DNA from: Iris pallida
Taxonomy: Eukaryota > Streptophyta > Magnoliopsida > Asparagales > Iridaceae
Direction of reading: 5' to 3'
Length of the DNA stretch: 64,000 nt
NCBI GenBank assembly: GCA_029216955.1
Contig: JANAVB010023996.1
Location: 15,548,043 to 15,612,042 of the forward strand
Positions 53,316 through 64,000 of this stretch are shown here, piece by piece (the stretch's first letter is position 1; every line of letters starts with the position of its first letter). Both the position numbers and the translations under genes were made by a program. The notes beneath the pieces are model-generated. The model was given only the letters and a program-made list of their open reading frames with translations. It was not told the origin of the DNA and ran no database searches.

Positions 53316-56300
53316 TAATACACCACTCAAAACAAGTCTCGTCCTCGAGACTTCCTGAGTGCGGGTAATCCTACCATTCCTTAACTCGTGTCATCGTGTT
53401 TTATGGACAATACTATCGAACGGCTCTATCGTTCGATGGCATCGAACCATGCTCGGTACCTTTCCGAGTTCCGTGTCGCATACGTTTGGTCGATTTTATT
53501 GAATAACTTTTTATTCATTTTAGAGTTGATGGTACTTATTCAATTCAAGCGCTTCTTCGACTTGGTTGCTATTTTGTTGTGTTATGGGACTGAAACGGTC
53601 GTACGAGGTGCGTTGTAATTCGTCGAATACGAGGGTCGTAGGCTGAGGCAAACTCACTCATTCGTTCATGCGCATCGCAACACCCACTTGCAGCTGCATT
53701 CGAGTTCATCATATCGCTGAGTTTGGATCGTGCACGCATTCAAGACGTCCCCCGAATACGTACATTTCAACCAAGCTTAGCGACTAGCGAAGTCGGACAA
53801 GCTACTCGTGATAGTTTCGAATTGCCGATCGTTTCACTAACTTTGATTTAGAACCAAACTCAAATGCATCTCACTATCATTTTATCTCGGTCCTCGAGAT
53901 GATTCGATTCGCTTCTCAAGCGCTCTTGCCAACGAAATCAATACGATTTCTTCTTAGCGGGGTCGACCAAGTCTAATAAATTTATGTCCAATTCAAGATC
54001 AAGTATCGTACTATCACCGAGTACGTCTTCCAATCAATGATTCAATTTGTTATCCCAACTTTACTTGCGTATCATCCATCCCTATCATTCCCTTCGTTTG
54101 GGGCTAATCTCGTCGTCGTTCACGCACACTCCCAGTTTCTCGTCCTACTCTAAGTCTTGTTTCCCCAAGTCTATCGTCCATCCAGACGATACTGTAAATG
54201 CCATCGCACAGGTTCAATCACTCGGTATAGGGTCGTCCGTCTATCCGCTAGGTGAGCTCACAAGGTCATAGTTACACGTCAAGTCCATTACTCATCGTGC
54301 AAGGTCGTTGCACGACGCTCGCCCCAAATCCTATGGTCAAACCATTTGTTCGCTTGTACGGGAGTTTCTACCCAAGTTTGTTTCACTCAAATTTCTAAAC
54401 ATCAAGCAATGTTCCTCCTATTCGTATCAGCACATTCTCCGCTCCATGTCTGAGCTCGTTTAGGAAAGTCATCCTACGATAGGTTGTCCTCAATCAAATC
54501 CTTGACATGTTAATATCGTGCGTCCGCACTAGCAATTACCATAGTCTATCTCTTCAAGTATGTTTGATATAATTTACCTATCCATCCTATCCAATTCACG
54601 TAGTCGATCACAAGGTCGTCTAGCCTTGCAATATGTTGCGCCCCGATCTCACGCAAGTCTGATTATCCACGACGGACATGAATCACCATGTCAACATTCC
54701 CGCAGAATAATCGTCCTTATCGGGACGTAACACTTGCATTGCGTCTAGACTTGCTCATTTTCGATACGCGGATTGGGTCTACTCAATCCTCAAGTTTTCT
54801 CATCCTTCAATCGCAAGTCCTAACAATCCTCGAATCCATCTTCGCTTCAAACCACAAGTCGAAGCAATCAAAATTGCCATGTCATGATATTTTGAGTTTG
54901 ACCATTCCCGCTGGACATGAATCACCATGCCAACCCTCACGCGGAATGATCGTCCCAAATCCGACGTGACGCATGTGCGAGGCTGGAGTTGCGCTCACGT
55001 AAGACAAGATCGTTGTCGTTGTGGTTATCACCGAACAATCAAGTCACTTTCCCCTCCATCCAACATTCATTTCCATCCAATCTTCAACATAGCATCTTTC
55101 GAAATAATAACTTCTAACACGGTCATCATTCATCGAATTAGAGTACCCCCGAGTTATCGTACATCGATCTTTGATACGCCTCAATACCATCGATGATGTA
55201 CATAACCTGACGATCTTCTTTTTACAACGAATTTCGAGTCGTACAACTTAATTCCTCAATTCACGTTGTCTCGTGCTAACTCTTCATTGAGCAACATCTA
55301 TTCCAAATCCTTAGTCATCCTCGTATCTTCAAACCAACGTTTTCCATGCGCGCTATCTTTCGACCGTGCTATCTTTGATCTCGTCTATGGGTATTTCACC
55401 TCGACTCAAGTTTCAATCCCTTCGACTAAATTCAAAATCGCATGCACGATCTCCTATGTTTCCTCGACCAAGACCTCCATTCGTTTTATGATTCGTACTA
55501 CGCATTCTTAATCCGTCCGAACGATATCTCGTTTGAGACTCTCGAAGTCGAAACCAACTAAGCGTCACTCATTCCAAGGTTTTCGCAATATCATCACTTG
55601 CCGACACACTCGTTCTATTCGTAACTCCTCTAGTCTCGCTCGAAAAATTTCTACAACGTCCATACACCACTCAGGGTTCGAGCCATTCGACTAGTCATCG
55701 ACACTCCCTCTTTTTCCTTCTTCGAAGCTATCACATACACCACTCGGAGTCAAGTCATTCTACAAATCCTCAAAAGGTTATTCGACTCCCGATCGACATG
55801 TCCAATTGCGCGTTCGCTCATTCTTCAAATTCTAAGAACCATTTTCCTGTGTTCGCTTTAGCGCCGGTCAAGTAGCGTCTCTATCAACATACGTTCTAAG
55901 TCTCTCTTATTCTCGTCCGAGCGATAGTCAATCTCGCTCGCAACTCGTTTCCAGCATAAAGTCTAGGTGCGCGATACTCGGCACAACTTAGCCAAAAGGC
56001 TGCGTGCATAACCATCCCGTTCGAACTATACTTCGGTCTCGTGTACTCGTTCGCTATTGTCAGCGTAAGGTTATTCAAGCACGTCTTGCGGTTGCAACTC
56101 TTAGCATCGGTTCGTTCCAACTCAAGTATGTCGTGGTTCGGCACAAAGGCCTTCGTCTATCGATTCTGTTCAACTGAGTACTTATACGAGCTTTTGAAAA
56201 TATTAGACTTATTGTATGGAATATCCCAAAGCACAATGAGAGAGAGCGTACCCATCTTTTGTTTCCAACCGAGCTTTCAAAACTGAGAATTCGATGTGAA

Positions 56301-56335
56301 GCCCAAGGACGTGAAGCCGTGCTCTGATACCACTA
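53316..56335 (-). other. Non-coding interior of LARD-like element
   Basis: No gag or pol motif in any frame. Rich in TCG and scattered CGA. A diverged direct repeat begins GGACATGAATCACCATG at about 54674 and 54910. Just inside the left LTR the minus strand reads CTCGAGGACGAGACTTGT, a gypsy-type 3' tail. Confidence 0.85.
56321..56332 (-). other. Primer-binding site for tRNA-iMet
   Basis: TGGTATCAGAGC on the minus strand, 3 nt from the right LTR. Confidence 0.93.
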
Positions 56336-58400
56336 TGTCACGTCCCGCTCCCGCAGGAGCGATCGTCCTCGCTAAGACGTGATGTCGAACGGGCCTAGGT
56401 TGCGCCCGTGCAAGGCCAAGTCCAGAAATGGCCGATTTGAGCTAGGCCACAGAGTCGCACAGAGTGTCCCCATTTGCAGCGGAAAGTAATTGAACACAAG
56501 TTGAAACGAATTCAAACACTTTATTGATTTTCAAGGAGTTTACAAGCGGCGCTAGGCCGATATTACAAATCGCTCAAGCTCTCTCTCTCTGAAACATAAA
56601 AGGCGTGCCAAGTGGCTTTCAACATGGAATGATTCATGGCGATGTTTCGATACATTATGTCCTGTATAGGGTGCTTCAGCTTCTTGCATCATCCCAAGGC
56701 CCCGGAGTTGGCTCCACGCCTTAACACGTTCGATGGAAGCTCCGTACCCGCCGGCGTCTCCTGCTTCCTGCAAGCAGACTGTGGGGTTATCAGTACATTG
56801 TTATGCACTGGTGGGGAGGCTAGCTCGCCCACAACGCTATCATTACCAAACACGTTCCATTTACTTTTGTGCATCTCTATCATTCATTGTCTTTCTAATC
56901 TTGCCTTAGGATCAGTTTCATGGCATATTTCATAGCCTATCTCGTGTTGTCGAATACAGTGTCGTATGGAAATACATGCATAACTTACCCATACTTACCG
57001 TCCGGCCTTCCCTGTTCAATGTAAACCAAGTTAGTCAACAATTCATGTGTAATATCATAACGTGATTCTTGGGAACATTCAATATCAAGGGCGTGTTCCT
57101 GCCTCAGTTTCTAGCGCGTCGTAGGCGTGTTTTCTAACTCACTTCATAAAGTACTCTTTATCATTGGTGTGATATATATCAAGCCTATTCAGAAGGCGCT
57201 TTGTTTAGTTCACTTAGACTACTTTGATTTCAATGCAAGGACTTGCACGTGGATTGCCACCAGCAAGCCCACTTAATCTATATGCACCGATCGCTGGCAA
57301 GTCAGCCATTATGGACATTTCCCCTGTGGCAATCTCATCTATCAAGCATGATGGCTGGTACACCTTGATAGACTATTGAATAACCGGCCCTACGTTTGGT
57401 TATGTGCCCAAGCCCGCACATTCTGTCCGCCCGTAGGCCATGATTCTGCCTAGGACGGCCACGAAATCGTCGTTCGTTGCCCTTGGAATCCCTTTTCGCT
57501 CGTGCACGAGCCGTCCACGACCATTTCGTATTTTATTGTCATTTTAACTTAACGGCTGTCTTGAGCCATAGGCTAACCCTTAGCCATAATGCGTTATCGA
57601 CCAGGTTGGCGTCCGTGCAGCGCGGGTAGCGAGCCCCGTTGTACGTGCCCGTCACACCTGTCGCTAACCATTCTTTCTTTTCTTATCTTTCATTCATTCT
57701 TTCTTTTCTTTCTTTCACTTGTCCGTTTGTTCATCGATTCATTCACGTATTCATTCTTTCATTCGTTGATTCATTCATTCACTTATTCGTTCATTTATTC
57801 ATTCATACATTTTGCAACTCCTCGTGTGGGAGTCGCCTTGGCGACCCATCGATCCCATAGCCTTTCAATGTTACTAAACTCTACTTGGAGCGACTATGTT
57901 GATAGTCTTCCCGTTTTATTGTTGTAAACCATTCATTGTTTCATTATTGAAAGCATAAGGGACTTGAACGTAAGCTTGTGCCTTAGCACGAGCGTGGAGC
58001 ACGGTGCGAGAGTTCACGTTTTCTAAGTTCCTTTCCATATTCTATACAAGCATGCAAGATGGGATTATTCCCTTAGCTAGGTGCGTTGAGTCATTCATTT
58101 ATTAGCATGCGCGGTGTTATCGCCTAGCGATTCTCGTGATAGTGTCCGCATTGTTAAGTGTCTAGGCTAAGCAGTGACGGGTTCATCGGAGCCACCCACC
58201 TTAGCGATGTTCGCAATCGGCCGAGCGATACTCCGAGCGCGCCTTTGAAAGTCTAAGTCTGGATTCATCTTGACGGCCAATGTAAGCCTTGTATCGATTC
58301 TTTATCAGGTCGATGCCAACTCTTCGGGTCGACGACTCGTTTGAGTCGTTGCACTTGCCATTTGAATCGGCGTTCCACTAGGGCGGAGCTGGTCATTACA
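56336..58400 (-). repeat. 5' LTR of LARD-like element
   Basis: The same length as the left LTR and about 98% identical; most differences are C/T or G/A. Confidence 0.95.
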
Positions 58401-58409
58401 ACCAACTTC

Positions 58410-58681
58410 TCTTTCCTTCTTCGAAACTTGGACTCTTCCTATTACGCACCTTCGGGTGCTAAGTAGAAGAAGTCTAGGGCAGCGCGGGCTCATCAGGCTC
58501 AGCCAGCTGTCCCAACCTCTGACCATCAAGAGCGTCCCGCTAAGCGAGCCTCTGATGGAAAGTTATACAGAGCCGCCCGTGTCCAGCCTCCGGTGGCAAA
58601 CGGACAGAGTGGTTCTCAAGAGTCTCCCAACAAAGATCGAGGGCAAGTGTTTTTATTAGCCCCCACATCAGGGAGCAAAAA
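58410..58681 (+). pseudogene. Partial copy of the Tat-like N-terminal coding region
   Basis: DSSYYAP...KSRAARAHQ, SDGKLY and VQPPVANGQSGS-like codons match 61087-61280 of the downstream element, with TAG where that copy has AGG. It ends in AGGGAGCAAAAA, a polypurine-like tract directly before the LTR at 58682. It therefore looks like the 3' end of a second, mostly deleted element that shares the LTR. Confidence 0.7.
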
Positions 58682-58755
58682 TGATACCTACGCACTCGTG
58701 TATTCGGGATACCCGGGCCCACAAAGCGAGTGCACGGGCAGATCGAGACATTCCT

Positions 58756-59580
58756 CATGCGAGTCATGAGACGTCCTTCATGCGGCTCGGTCATGAGACA
58801 TTCCTCATGCGGCTCGGTCATGAGACGTCCTTCATGCGGTTCGGTCATGAGACATTGCTCATGCGGCTCGGTCATGAGACATCCTTCATGCGGCTCGGTC
58901 ATGAGACATTCCTCATGCGGCTCAGTCATGAGACGTCCTTCATGCGGCTCGGTCATGGGACATTCTTCAGGCGGCACAGAACCCAGGAAGCTTCATGCGG
59001 CTCAAGAGTATCATGCGGCTCAAAAGTCACCAACATGGACATGCGGCTCAACGCACATAGGCAGCTCAAGTAAACTCCATACGGCCCAGAGAGAGAGGCC
59101 ACGTGGTCTTCAAAAACAGCTGTTCCCAACGTGTGGACGCATTTAATGCTCTGACGGCTGACAGACCTGACAAGTGACAGACCTGACATAAAGTTATCAT
59201 AATGACTGACACGAAAAACAGTACTTCGGGAATAAGGAAAATCTTCAAAGTGGCGCTGTCTACCAAAGTTTTGAGGCGAGCTTATGCGGCCAAGAATAAA
59301 CGAGTTCATGCGGCCAATGCAGAGAAACCTATGCGGTTCAACCAAGAAGGTCCCCCATGCGGCTCGGCTATAAAGAGATCCATGCGGCTCGGCCATGAAG
59401 ACTCTCATGCGGCTCGGCCATGAAGACTCCCATGCGGCTCAGTCATGAACATATCCATGCGGCTCGGTCATGACAACCTTCATGCGGTTCGAGTATAGAG
59501 ACTATTCATGCGGATCGGTTATGACGACCTTCATGCGGCCCAAACATCGATACTCCTCATGCGGCTCAACGTTGACGACT
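58756..59580 (+). repeat. ATGCGG tandem arrays in the LTR
   Basis: ATGCGG occurs 22 times, always in this orientation. From 58780 to 58942 it recurs exactly every 27 bp (seven times; unit ATGCGGCTCGGTCATGAGAC plus 7 nt). From 59357 to 59559 it recurs every 25-26 bp (nine times). Six more copies lie between. Confidence 0.95.
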
Positions 59581-59866
59581 GGACACGTGTCCTAAAGTCA
59601 ATCAAATCTTGGGCCAAATCCCAATAATCTGGGACACGTGGCAGAAGAATGAATTAAATTTATTCATTAAGATTTGCAGATGTCAGCAAATCATCATGAC
59701 GAAGATTTATTGCAATCAGCATTAATTGTTGATGGGATTTGGCATAATCCATATTAACGGCCCAGATCTTTCACGTTCAAGACTAATGGTCCAGATTGGT
59801 TAATCATCAGGCCGCCGCCACTTTGAGAATGGGTAATCATCCAAACCCTAATGATGCCCCCACTAT

Positions 59867-59875
59867 TATAAATAG
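59867..59875 (+). promoter_or_regulatory. LTR TATA box
   Basis: TATAAATAG after a CCCCCACTAT stretch, about 290 bp before the poly(A) signal. It is the likely U3/R promoter of the Tat-like element. Confidence 0.65.
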
Positions 59876-60285
59876 CAAGGTGCCATTCCCTTGTAAATAG
59901 AGATAATATAGAGAGATATACAAAAAAAAAAGAATCAGAGAAGAATACGTATACACAGAAAGACTTCCCCTATAGTCAGAGAGAGAATATACACAGAGAG
60001 AGAGAAGCCAGGAGAGCAATCAGAGAGAGAGCAAGAAGGCGTTTCTTCGTCAACGACCAAGCAGATCTTCCCCGAGTCAAGGCTGCGTACCGATCGTCCA
60101 AGGAGTAAGGCAGAGCGGCCGTCGCTTTCCCGAGCCTCTATCGTCACCCCCCAGAATCTAAAATAAACAATCGTACTTAGACTACTGTACCTAGGTTTTC
60201 GTCCCTAGGCTTTCCTTGTACGAGCGAGTTTGTATTATGAGTCTAAGTTCAGTCCTCCGATAATTGTTCTGTACTTTTACAATCA

Positions 60286-63200
60286 ATGGCAAACACGATG
60301 GCGACTCTGCTGGGAACTAACTTCTCCACGGCTGAGGAGTTGGTGACGCAATCGGACGCAGCCAAACTTGGCTCTACACAACAGAAGATGGTCGTACGCT
60401 TTGACCAACAGGCGTTCGAAGAGATGCTCTCTGAAGGTAGCACTGGCCCGGTCCAGAAGCGCACCCGCACCATAAAGGCTCGCAAAGAGTGGAGGCCAAA
60501 ATCATTTGCTCCTCCGCAAGCCCTTGATGGGGTGCTCTCTGTTGCTCAAGATGGCGAGAAAGACTCCCCTGCGGCCCCACTTCAGACCGTAGACAACTCT
60601 GCTGTCCCCAAGTCCGACAGAAGAAAACACTATGATGCTGGACTTGCAGGGGCAAAGAGGAACTCTACGCGGTCCGAGCCGCAGAAGAGTATTAGCCGCA
60701 GGAAGAAAGCCCATGCGGCTACAACCGCCGACCGCATAAAGAAAACTCATGCGGCCACATCTGTCAGCCGCATAACTTATGCGGCTACAGTTGCCAACCG
60801 CATGGATGAGACTCATGCGGCTATTGAAGTCAATCGCTTGCAGAAAACCCATGCGGCCACAGATGCCAACCGCATACGGTCAGCCTGCACGGTCGTGACT
60901 CCTAACCGCATAAAGACTCATCCTACAACAAAAGACAGACGCATGCAGACAGTCTGCACGGTACCCAATGCTCGCCGTATAGCATCCGTCCCATGCTTCT
61001 CTCGATCAGTCTTCGACCGGCTCTCATGCGGTCCTGACTCTGATCATTATCTGGATGATAATCCAGACTCTGTGGTATTCGACTTAGACTCCTCCTATTA
61101 CGCACCCACAAGTGCTAAAAGGAGGAAGTCTAGGGCAGCGCGGGCTCATCAAGTCTAGACGGCTGCCCCAACCTCTGACTATCGGGGCGTCCCGCTGATT
61201 ATCACGCGGGCCTCTGATGGAAAGTTGTATAAAACCACTCAAGTCCAGCCCTCGGCGGCAAACAGACAAAGTGGTTCCTCTGACCTGCGTGAGGTTATCC
61301 TCCACAAACGCAAGGAAAGAGAAGGAGCTTCGGGGTGTAAAGAGCCCTCACACGGACATCAATGCACCCAGATCATCGTCAACTGCTGTTGCAGCAACGC
61401 GGCGGTGACGGAAGACCGGCCATCCGTCTTCCAAAGACTACATCACCCGAGCTCAGAAGACGAGGCACCTCCTGTTGTCTCCTGCAAGTCCGCGCAGAAA
61501 GTTCTCGCGAAGGAAAGAGGGAAGAAAACGAGCATCTCCAGCCCAAAGGTGTCAACTACTGCAGCTAAGAAACCATCGTCAAAAGGGTTATCCTCCACTG
61601 GAGTATTTCAACACACCCGTTCGAAGACGAAAACTGCTGCAGTAGGAAGTTCGTCGTCCACAACATTGGGGGTCGTCGGAACTGGGGGTAGCACTCCTCC
61701 AAACATCCACGACAATCCGACATTCCAAGAATACGGACTGGAGGAAGCAAATCCTCCGACGGATACAACAGATACCGACGTCCCCAAGGACATCCTAGAC
61801 GAAGCAAGCTCCGAAGCCGGGGGTAGTGTTCCTTCCGAGTCTGAACCGGAAGAGAACATCCCCACATATCCTGATGATTTTTCGATGCACGGGTACGACT
61901 CGGAGGGTACATCCTCCACCACTCCTTCTGTCACTCCTCATGTGAAGACGGTGTTCATGACAGACAGCAATCAAGGCAGTTCCGGTGATCGCTAGCGTAT
62001 CGACACTTTGGAGGCCATATTGCACGCCTTGGTCAAGTCTGTAGACGAGATCAAAGCGGTGCTTCCTAATCTGCAGGGGGTGACACCTGGCCAGACAAGC
62101 ACGGGTCCCCCAATCAACGTAGATTCAAATTCAGCGGCACCGAACCCGGACAATAATCCTCCCGAAGTAACGGCTCCGACTACGACAGATGAGACCCGAA
62201 AAGTAAGGAGAGAAGTTCAAGAGCTCCGAGCCATGTTCCACGCCAGAGAAAACTCTCAAGACTTCAGAATATGGCAACCATATCCTGCTGAATGGAGGGA
62301 TGTTCCATTCCCACCAAGATATAAGCCGTTCAATATCAACCCCTATGATGGCAAGACCTCAGCAAGTCGGTACATCACTTACTTCGAGGTCACTACCGAC
62401 CATCTGCCCCATGATGACGCTATCCTGACACGGTTATTCATTGGGGCATTGGAAGGAGTCGCCTTCGATTGGTACCACAATCTGCCGGATAATTGCATCC
62501 ATTCCTTCGCTGGCTTCAAACGCCTGTTCTTGGAGAGGTTCTATAAGGTAGGGCAGGACGTCACGATGTCTACCCTCATGGACGTCATTCAAGGAGAAAA
62601 AGAGCTGACGAGGAATTACATTGAGCGGTTCCGTCAAACCGTAATGAAGTTACCATCTGGCAACCCGGACTCCTCTTTGATCGAAATTTACCAAAAGAGA
62701 CTACTCCCAACAATCAGTCTCTGGATGGGCGAGAGTCAATTCAAGGACTGGAAGGCTTTTATCATTAGTGCTACGAGTGCCGAAGAACGATTAAAGAAGG
62801 CTCGCCAACTGGGATTACATATCTCAGAGGGAGAGAACAAAGGCAAGCGTCCCAGCACCACCAATGACAATGGAGGTAGCCCCTCCAACAACCGGGACAA
62901 CAGAGGCAAGCAGGCTATGGTGGCCGATACAGCCCAGAAGCCTGAGTCGCAACCTGCGGACAAACAATGGCCTCAAATCACTTACTCTTTTGAAGACGGT
63001 CACGTCAAGCCTATCTTAGACATGCTCATACAAGGAGATAGGATTCAGCTTCCTCCACCAAGACGGGAGCCTCGGCCGGCTGATCTGGAGAACCCAAAGT
63101 TCTGCCATTACCACCGCTACGTCCACCATGCTACGCACGACTGCTACCAACTGAAACGATATATCCAAAACCTCATCGATTCGAACGCTCGGGCCATCGA

Positions 63201-64000
63201 TTTCGAGGAGGTAACCGTGGCAGCCAACATGGTGTCCGTACAATTCGGCAGCTTCCCTCCAACAGAGACCCAGGACGGGGTTATACCCATCCCTCTGGCA
63301 ACGATGGAGATTGCTAATCTCCCTCCTGCTCAAGCTGCTGGTCTAGTACCCCTCACTACATCACGAGGGGAAATCATGTGGGTCCATCCGGACCTAGTCC
63401 ACGAGGTAACTCAGTCCACTCCATCTTCTAAAAAGAAAAGTGGAAAAGTCAGATCCTGCCGTACCACCTCAGCAGATGAAGAGGAAGTTACGGCCGTTGT
63501 TACTCGATCCGGAGCACAATCTCAACCTGTGGCTGAAAACTCGACTGATAATCATCCGCCCACTACCACGGATGCTCCGGGACCGGCTCAGCCTTCAACG
63601 ACCGACAAGCCTAGGCCGAAGGAGACTCGCTTCGACAAATCCCTCCGAAAGGAAACATCTCAGGGGCTGGAGAGGCCCTACAACTTCGACATCTTGGCGC
63701 AATTGGCCAATACACCGGCCAAATTGTCCTTATATGAACTCCTGAGGCTCTCGAAGGATGTCCGCACAGCTTTGAGCGATGCACTTCAAAATGCCGACGC
63801 GTACCTTGCTCAGGTCAACCTCACGGGAGAAAATCGGCCCGCAGACCTCCAAGACAGCGCCTGTACGGGAGCAATGCCCAACATCGTCTTCACTCCACAA
63901 GACATGCTCATCAAGACTAATCTACACGATCGCCCATTATACTACACATGCTACATCGACGACATAAAGGTGGACAGGATGTACATTGACCCTGGGTCTT
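60286..64000 (+). CDS. Tat-like gag-protease polyprotein with long N-terminal extension (two TAGs)
   Basis: One frame from ATG 60286 to the window edge, broken only by TAG at 61156 and TAG at 61993. Codons 1-290 are a basic extension with 12-residue repeats (THAATxxNRI type). Codons about 290-570 are Ser/Thr/Pro-rich and acidic. Capsid (Retrotrans_gag) spans about 62330-62640, with RLFIGALEGVAFDWYHNLPD and FKRLFLERFY. A CHYHRYVHHATHDCYQLK motif lies at about 63105. The protease begins MYIDPGS at the edge. Where this copy has the first TAG, the partial copy at 58410 has CAG, pointing to a C-to-T mutation. A function for the N-terminal region is not known to me. Confidence 0.85.
60299..60316 (+). 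other. Primer-binding site, tRNA-Arg type
   Basis: TGGCGACTCTGCTGGGAA, the form used by Tat/Ogre-type plant gypsy elements. It lies inside the first codons of the long reading frame. Confidence 0.75.
60713..60911 (+). repeat. 36-bp repeats with ATGCGG/CCGCAT inverted pairs in coding DNA
   Basis: ATGCGG at 60713, 60749, 60779, 60815 and 60851; CCGCAT at 60732, 60768, 60798, 60870 and 60906. Steps are 36 bp with one of 30. Each pair is separated by 13 nt and can form a hairpin. A further ATGCGG lies at 61026. Confidence 0.9.

Larger units (their letters stand above)
51251..58400 (-). mobile_element. Complete non-coding LTR retrotransposon (LARD-like)
   Basis: 7,150 bp with two 2,065-bp LTRs (51251-53315, 56336-58400), a 3,020-bp interior without coding capacity, a tRNA-iMet primer site, and the perfect 5-bp target duplication ACCAA (51246-51250 and 58401-58405). 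By hand I count about 43 substitutions and no length difference between the LTRs, about 2%. It must have been mobilised by proteins of another element. Orientation is minus, because the primer site adjoins the right LTR. Confidence 0.93.
58682..60295 (+). repeat. LTR of the Tat-like element (about 1.6 kb)
   Basis: Probable start TGATACCTACG after a purine tract, probable end GGCAAACA 3 nt before the primer site. Contains the ATGCGG arrays, TATA box and poly(A) signal AATAAA at 60162-60167. The boundaries are inferred because no second LTR is in the window. Confidence 0.7.
58682..64000 (+). mobile_element. Tat/Ogre-like Ty3/gypsy element, right-truncated by the window
   Basis: LTR, tRNA-Arg-type primer site, a long N-terminal extension, gag capsid, Cys/His motif and the protease start. 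Non-chromodomain Tat/Ogre elements have this primer type and an additional coding region before gag. Only two in-frame TAG codons interrupt about 1,238 codons, so it is comparatively young. Confidence 0.85.

Noticed and set aside
58540..59146. Frames with MRLGHET / MTEPHEG repeats
   Set aside because: By-products of the 27-bp LTR repeat, whose length is a multiple of three and keeps frames open.
58750..59580. Regular direct repeats resembling a CRISPR array
   Set aside because: Plant nuclear retrotransposon LTR; units are contiguous tandem repeats with no unique spacers and no cas genes.

Overview
This window is nuclear DNA of a flowering plant. One host gene is supported: an oligopeptide transporter (OPT family) on the + strand, with its coding exons spread over 7559-25598. 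The first large exon is very GC-rich at third codon positions and the later exons less so. That gradient is typical of monocots, so a monocot is my best guess, but the species cannot be named. Almost everything else is transposable-element sequence, much of it nested.

Layout. 1-3740: left-truncated SIRE-type Ty1/copia element on the - strand, decayed, with its LTR at 2800-3740. 3741-7558: repeat-rich upstream DNA with a diverged tandem duplication and several MITE-like elements, two of them nested with perfect 9-bp target duplications. 7559-25598: the OPT gene. Seven exons join to exactly 744 codons with consensus GT-AG junctions. Intron 6 is 14,582 bp and holds a gypsy LTR fragment, SINE-like elements, a short-LTR copia element split by a CCTAGGCG-rich element, a second gypsy LTR with GC-rich tandem repeats, a second SIRE-type fragment and a 171-bp solo LTR.

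25599-37070: a LINE remnant; a roughly 1.1-kb DNA transposon (8-bp target duplication) containing a 3.4-kb solo gypsy LTR (5-bp duplication); a GGTTCGGTTCGG-type hAT-like element; and a degenerate + strand Ty1/copia element (32207-44464), itself carrying a MITE in its 5' LTR. 37071-51160: two gypsy-type LTRs in opposite orientation that interrupt the copia element, with decayed internal sequence and one gag remnant. 51251-58400: a complete non-coding LTR element (LARD-like) with two 2,065-bp LTRs, tRNA-iMet primer site and ACCAA target duplication. 58410-64000: a Tat/Ogre-like Ty3/gypsy element (LTR, tRNA-Arg-type primer site, long gag-protease frame) that runs off the right edge.

How the parts relate. 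Only the OPT gene looks functional for the host. The elements interact by insertion: their target duplications and an uninterrupted sister LTR give a partial order of events. Most of the unusual structure lies in LTRs, where different families carry hairpin or short-motif arrays of unrelated sequence. The strongest candidate for something undescribed is the ATGCGG array, shared by the LTR and the coding region of the Tat-like element at the right edge.
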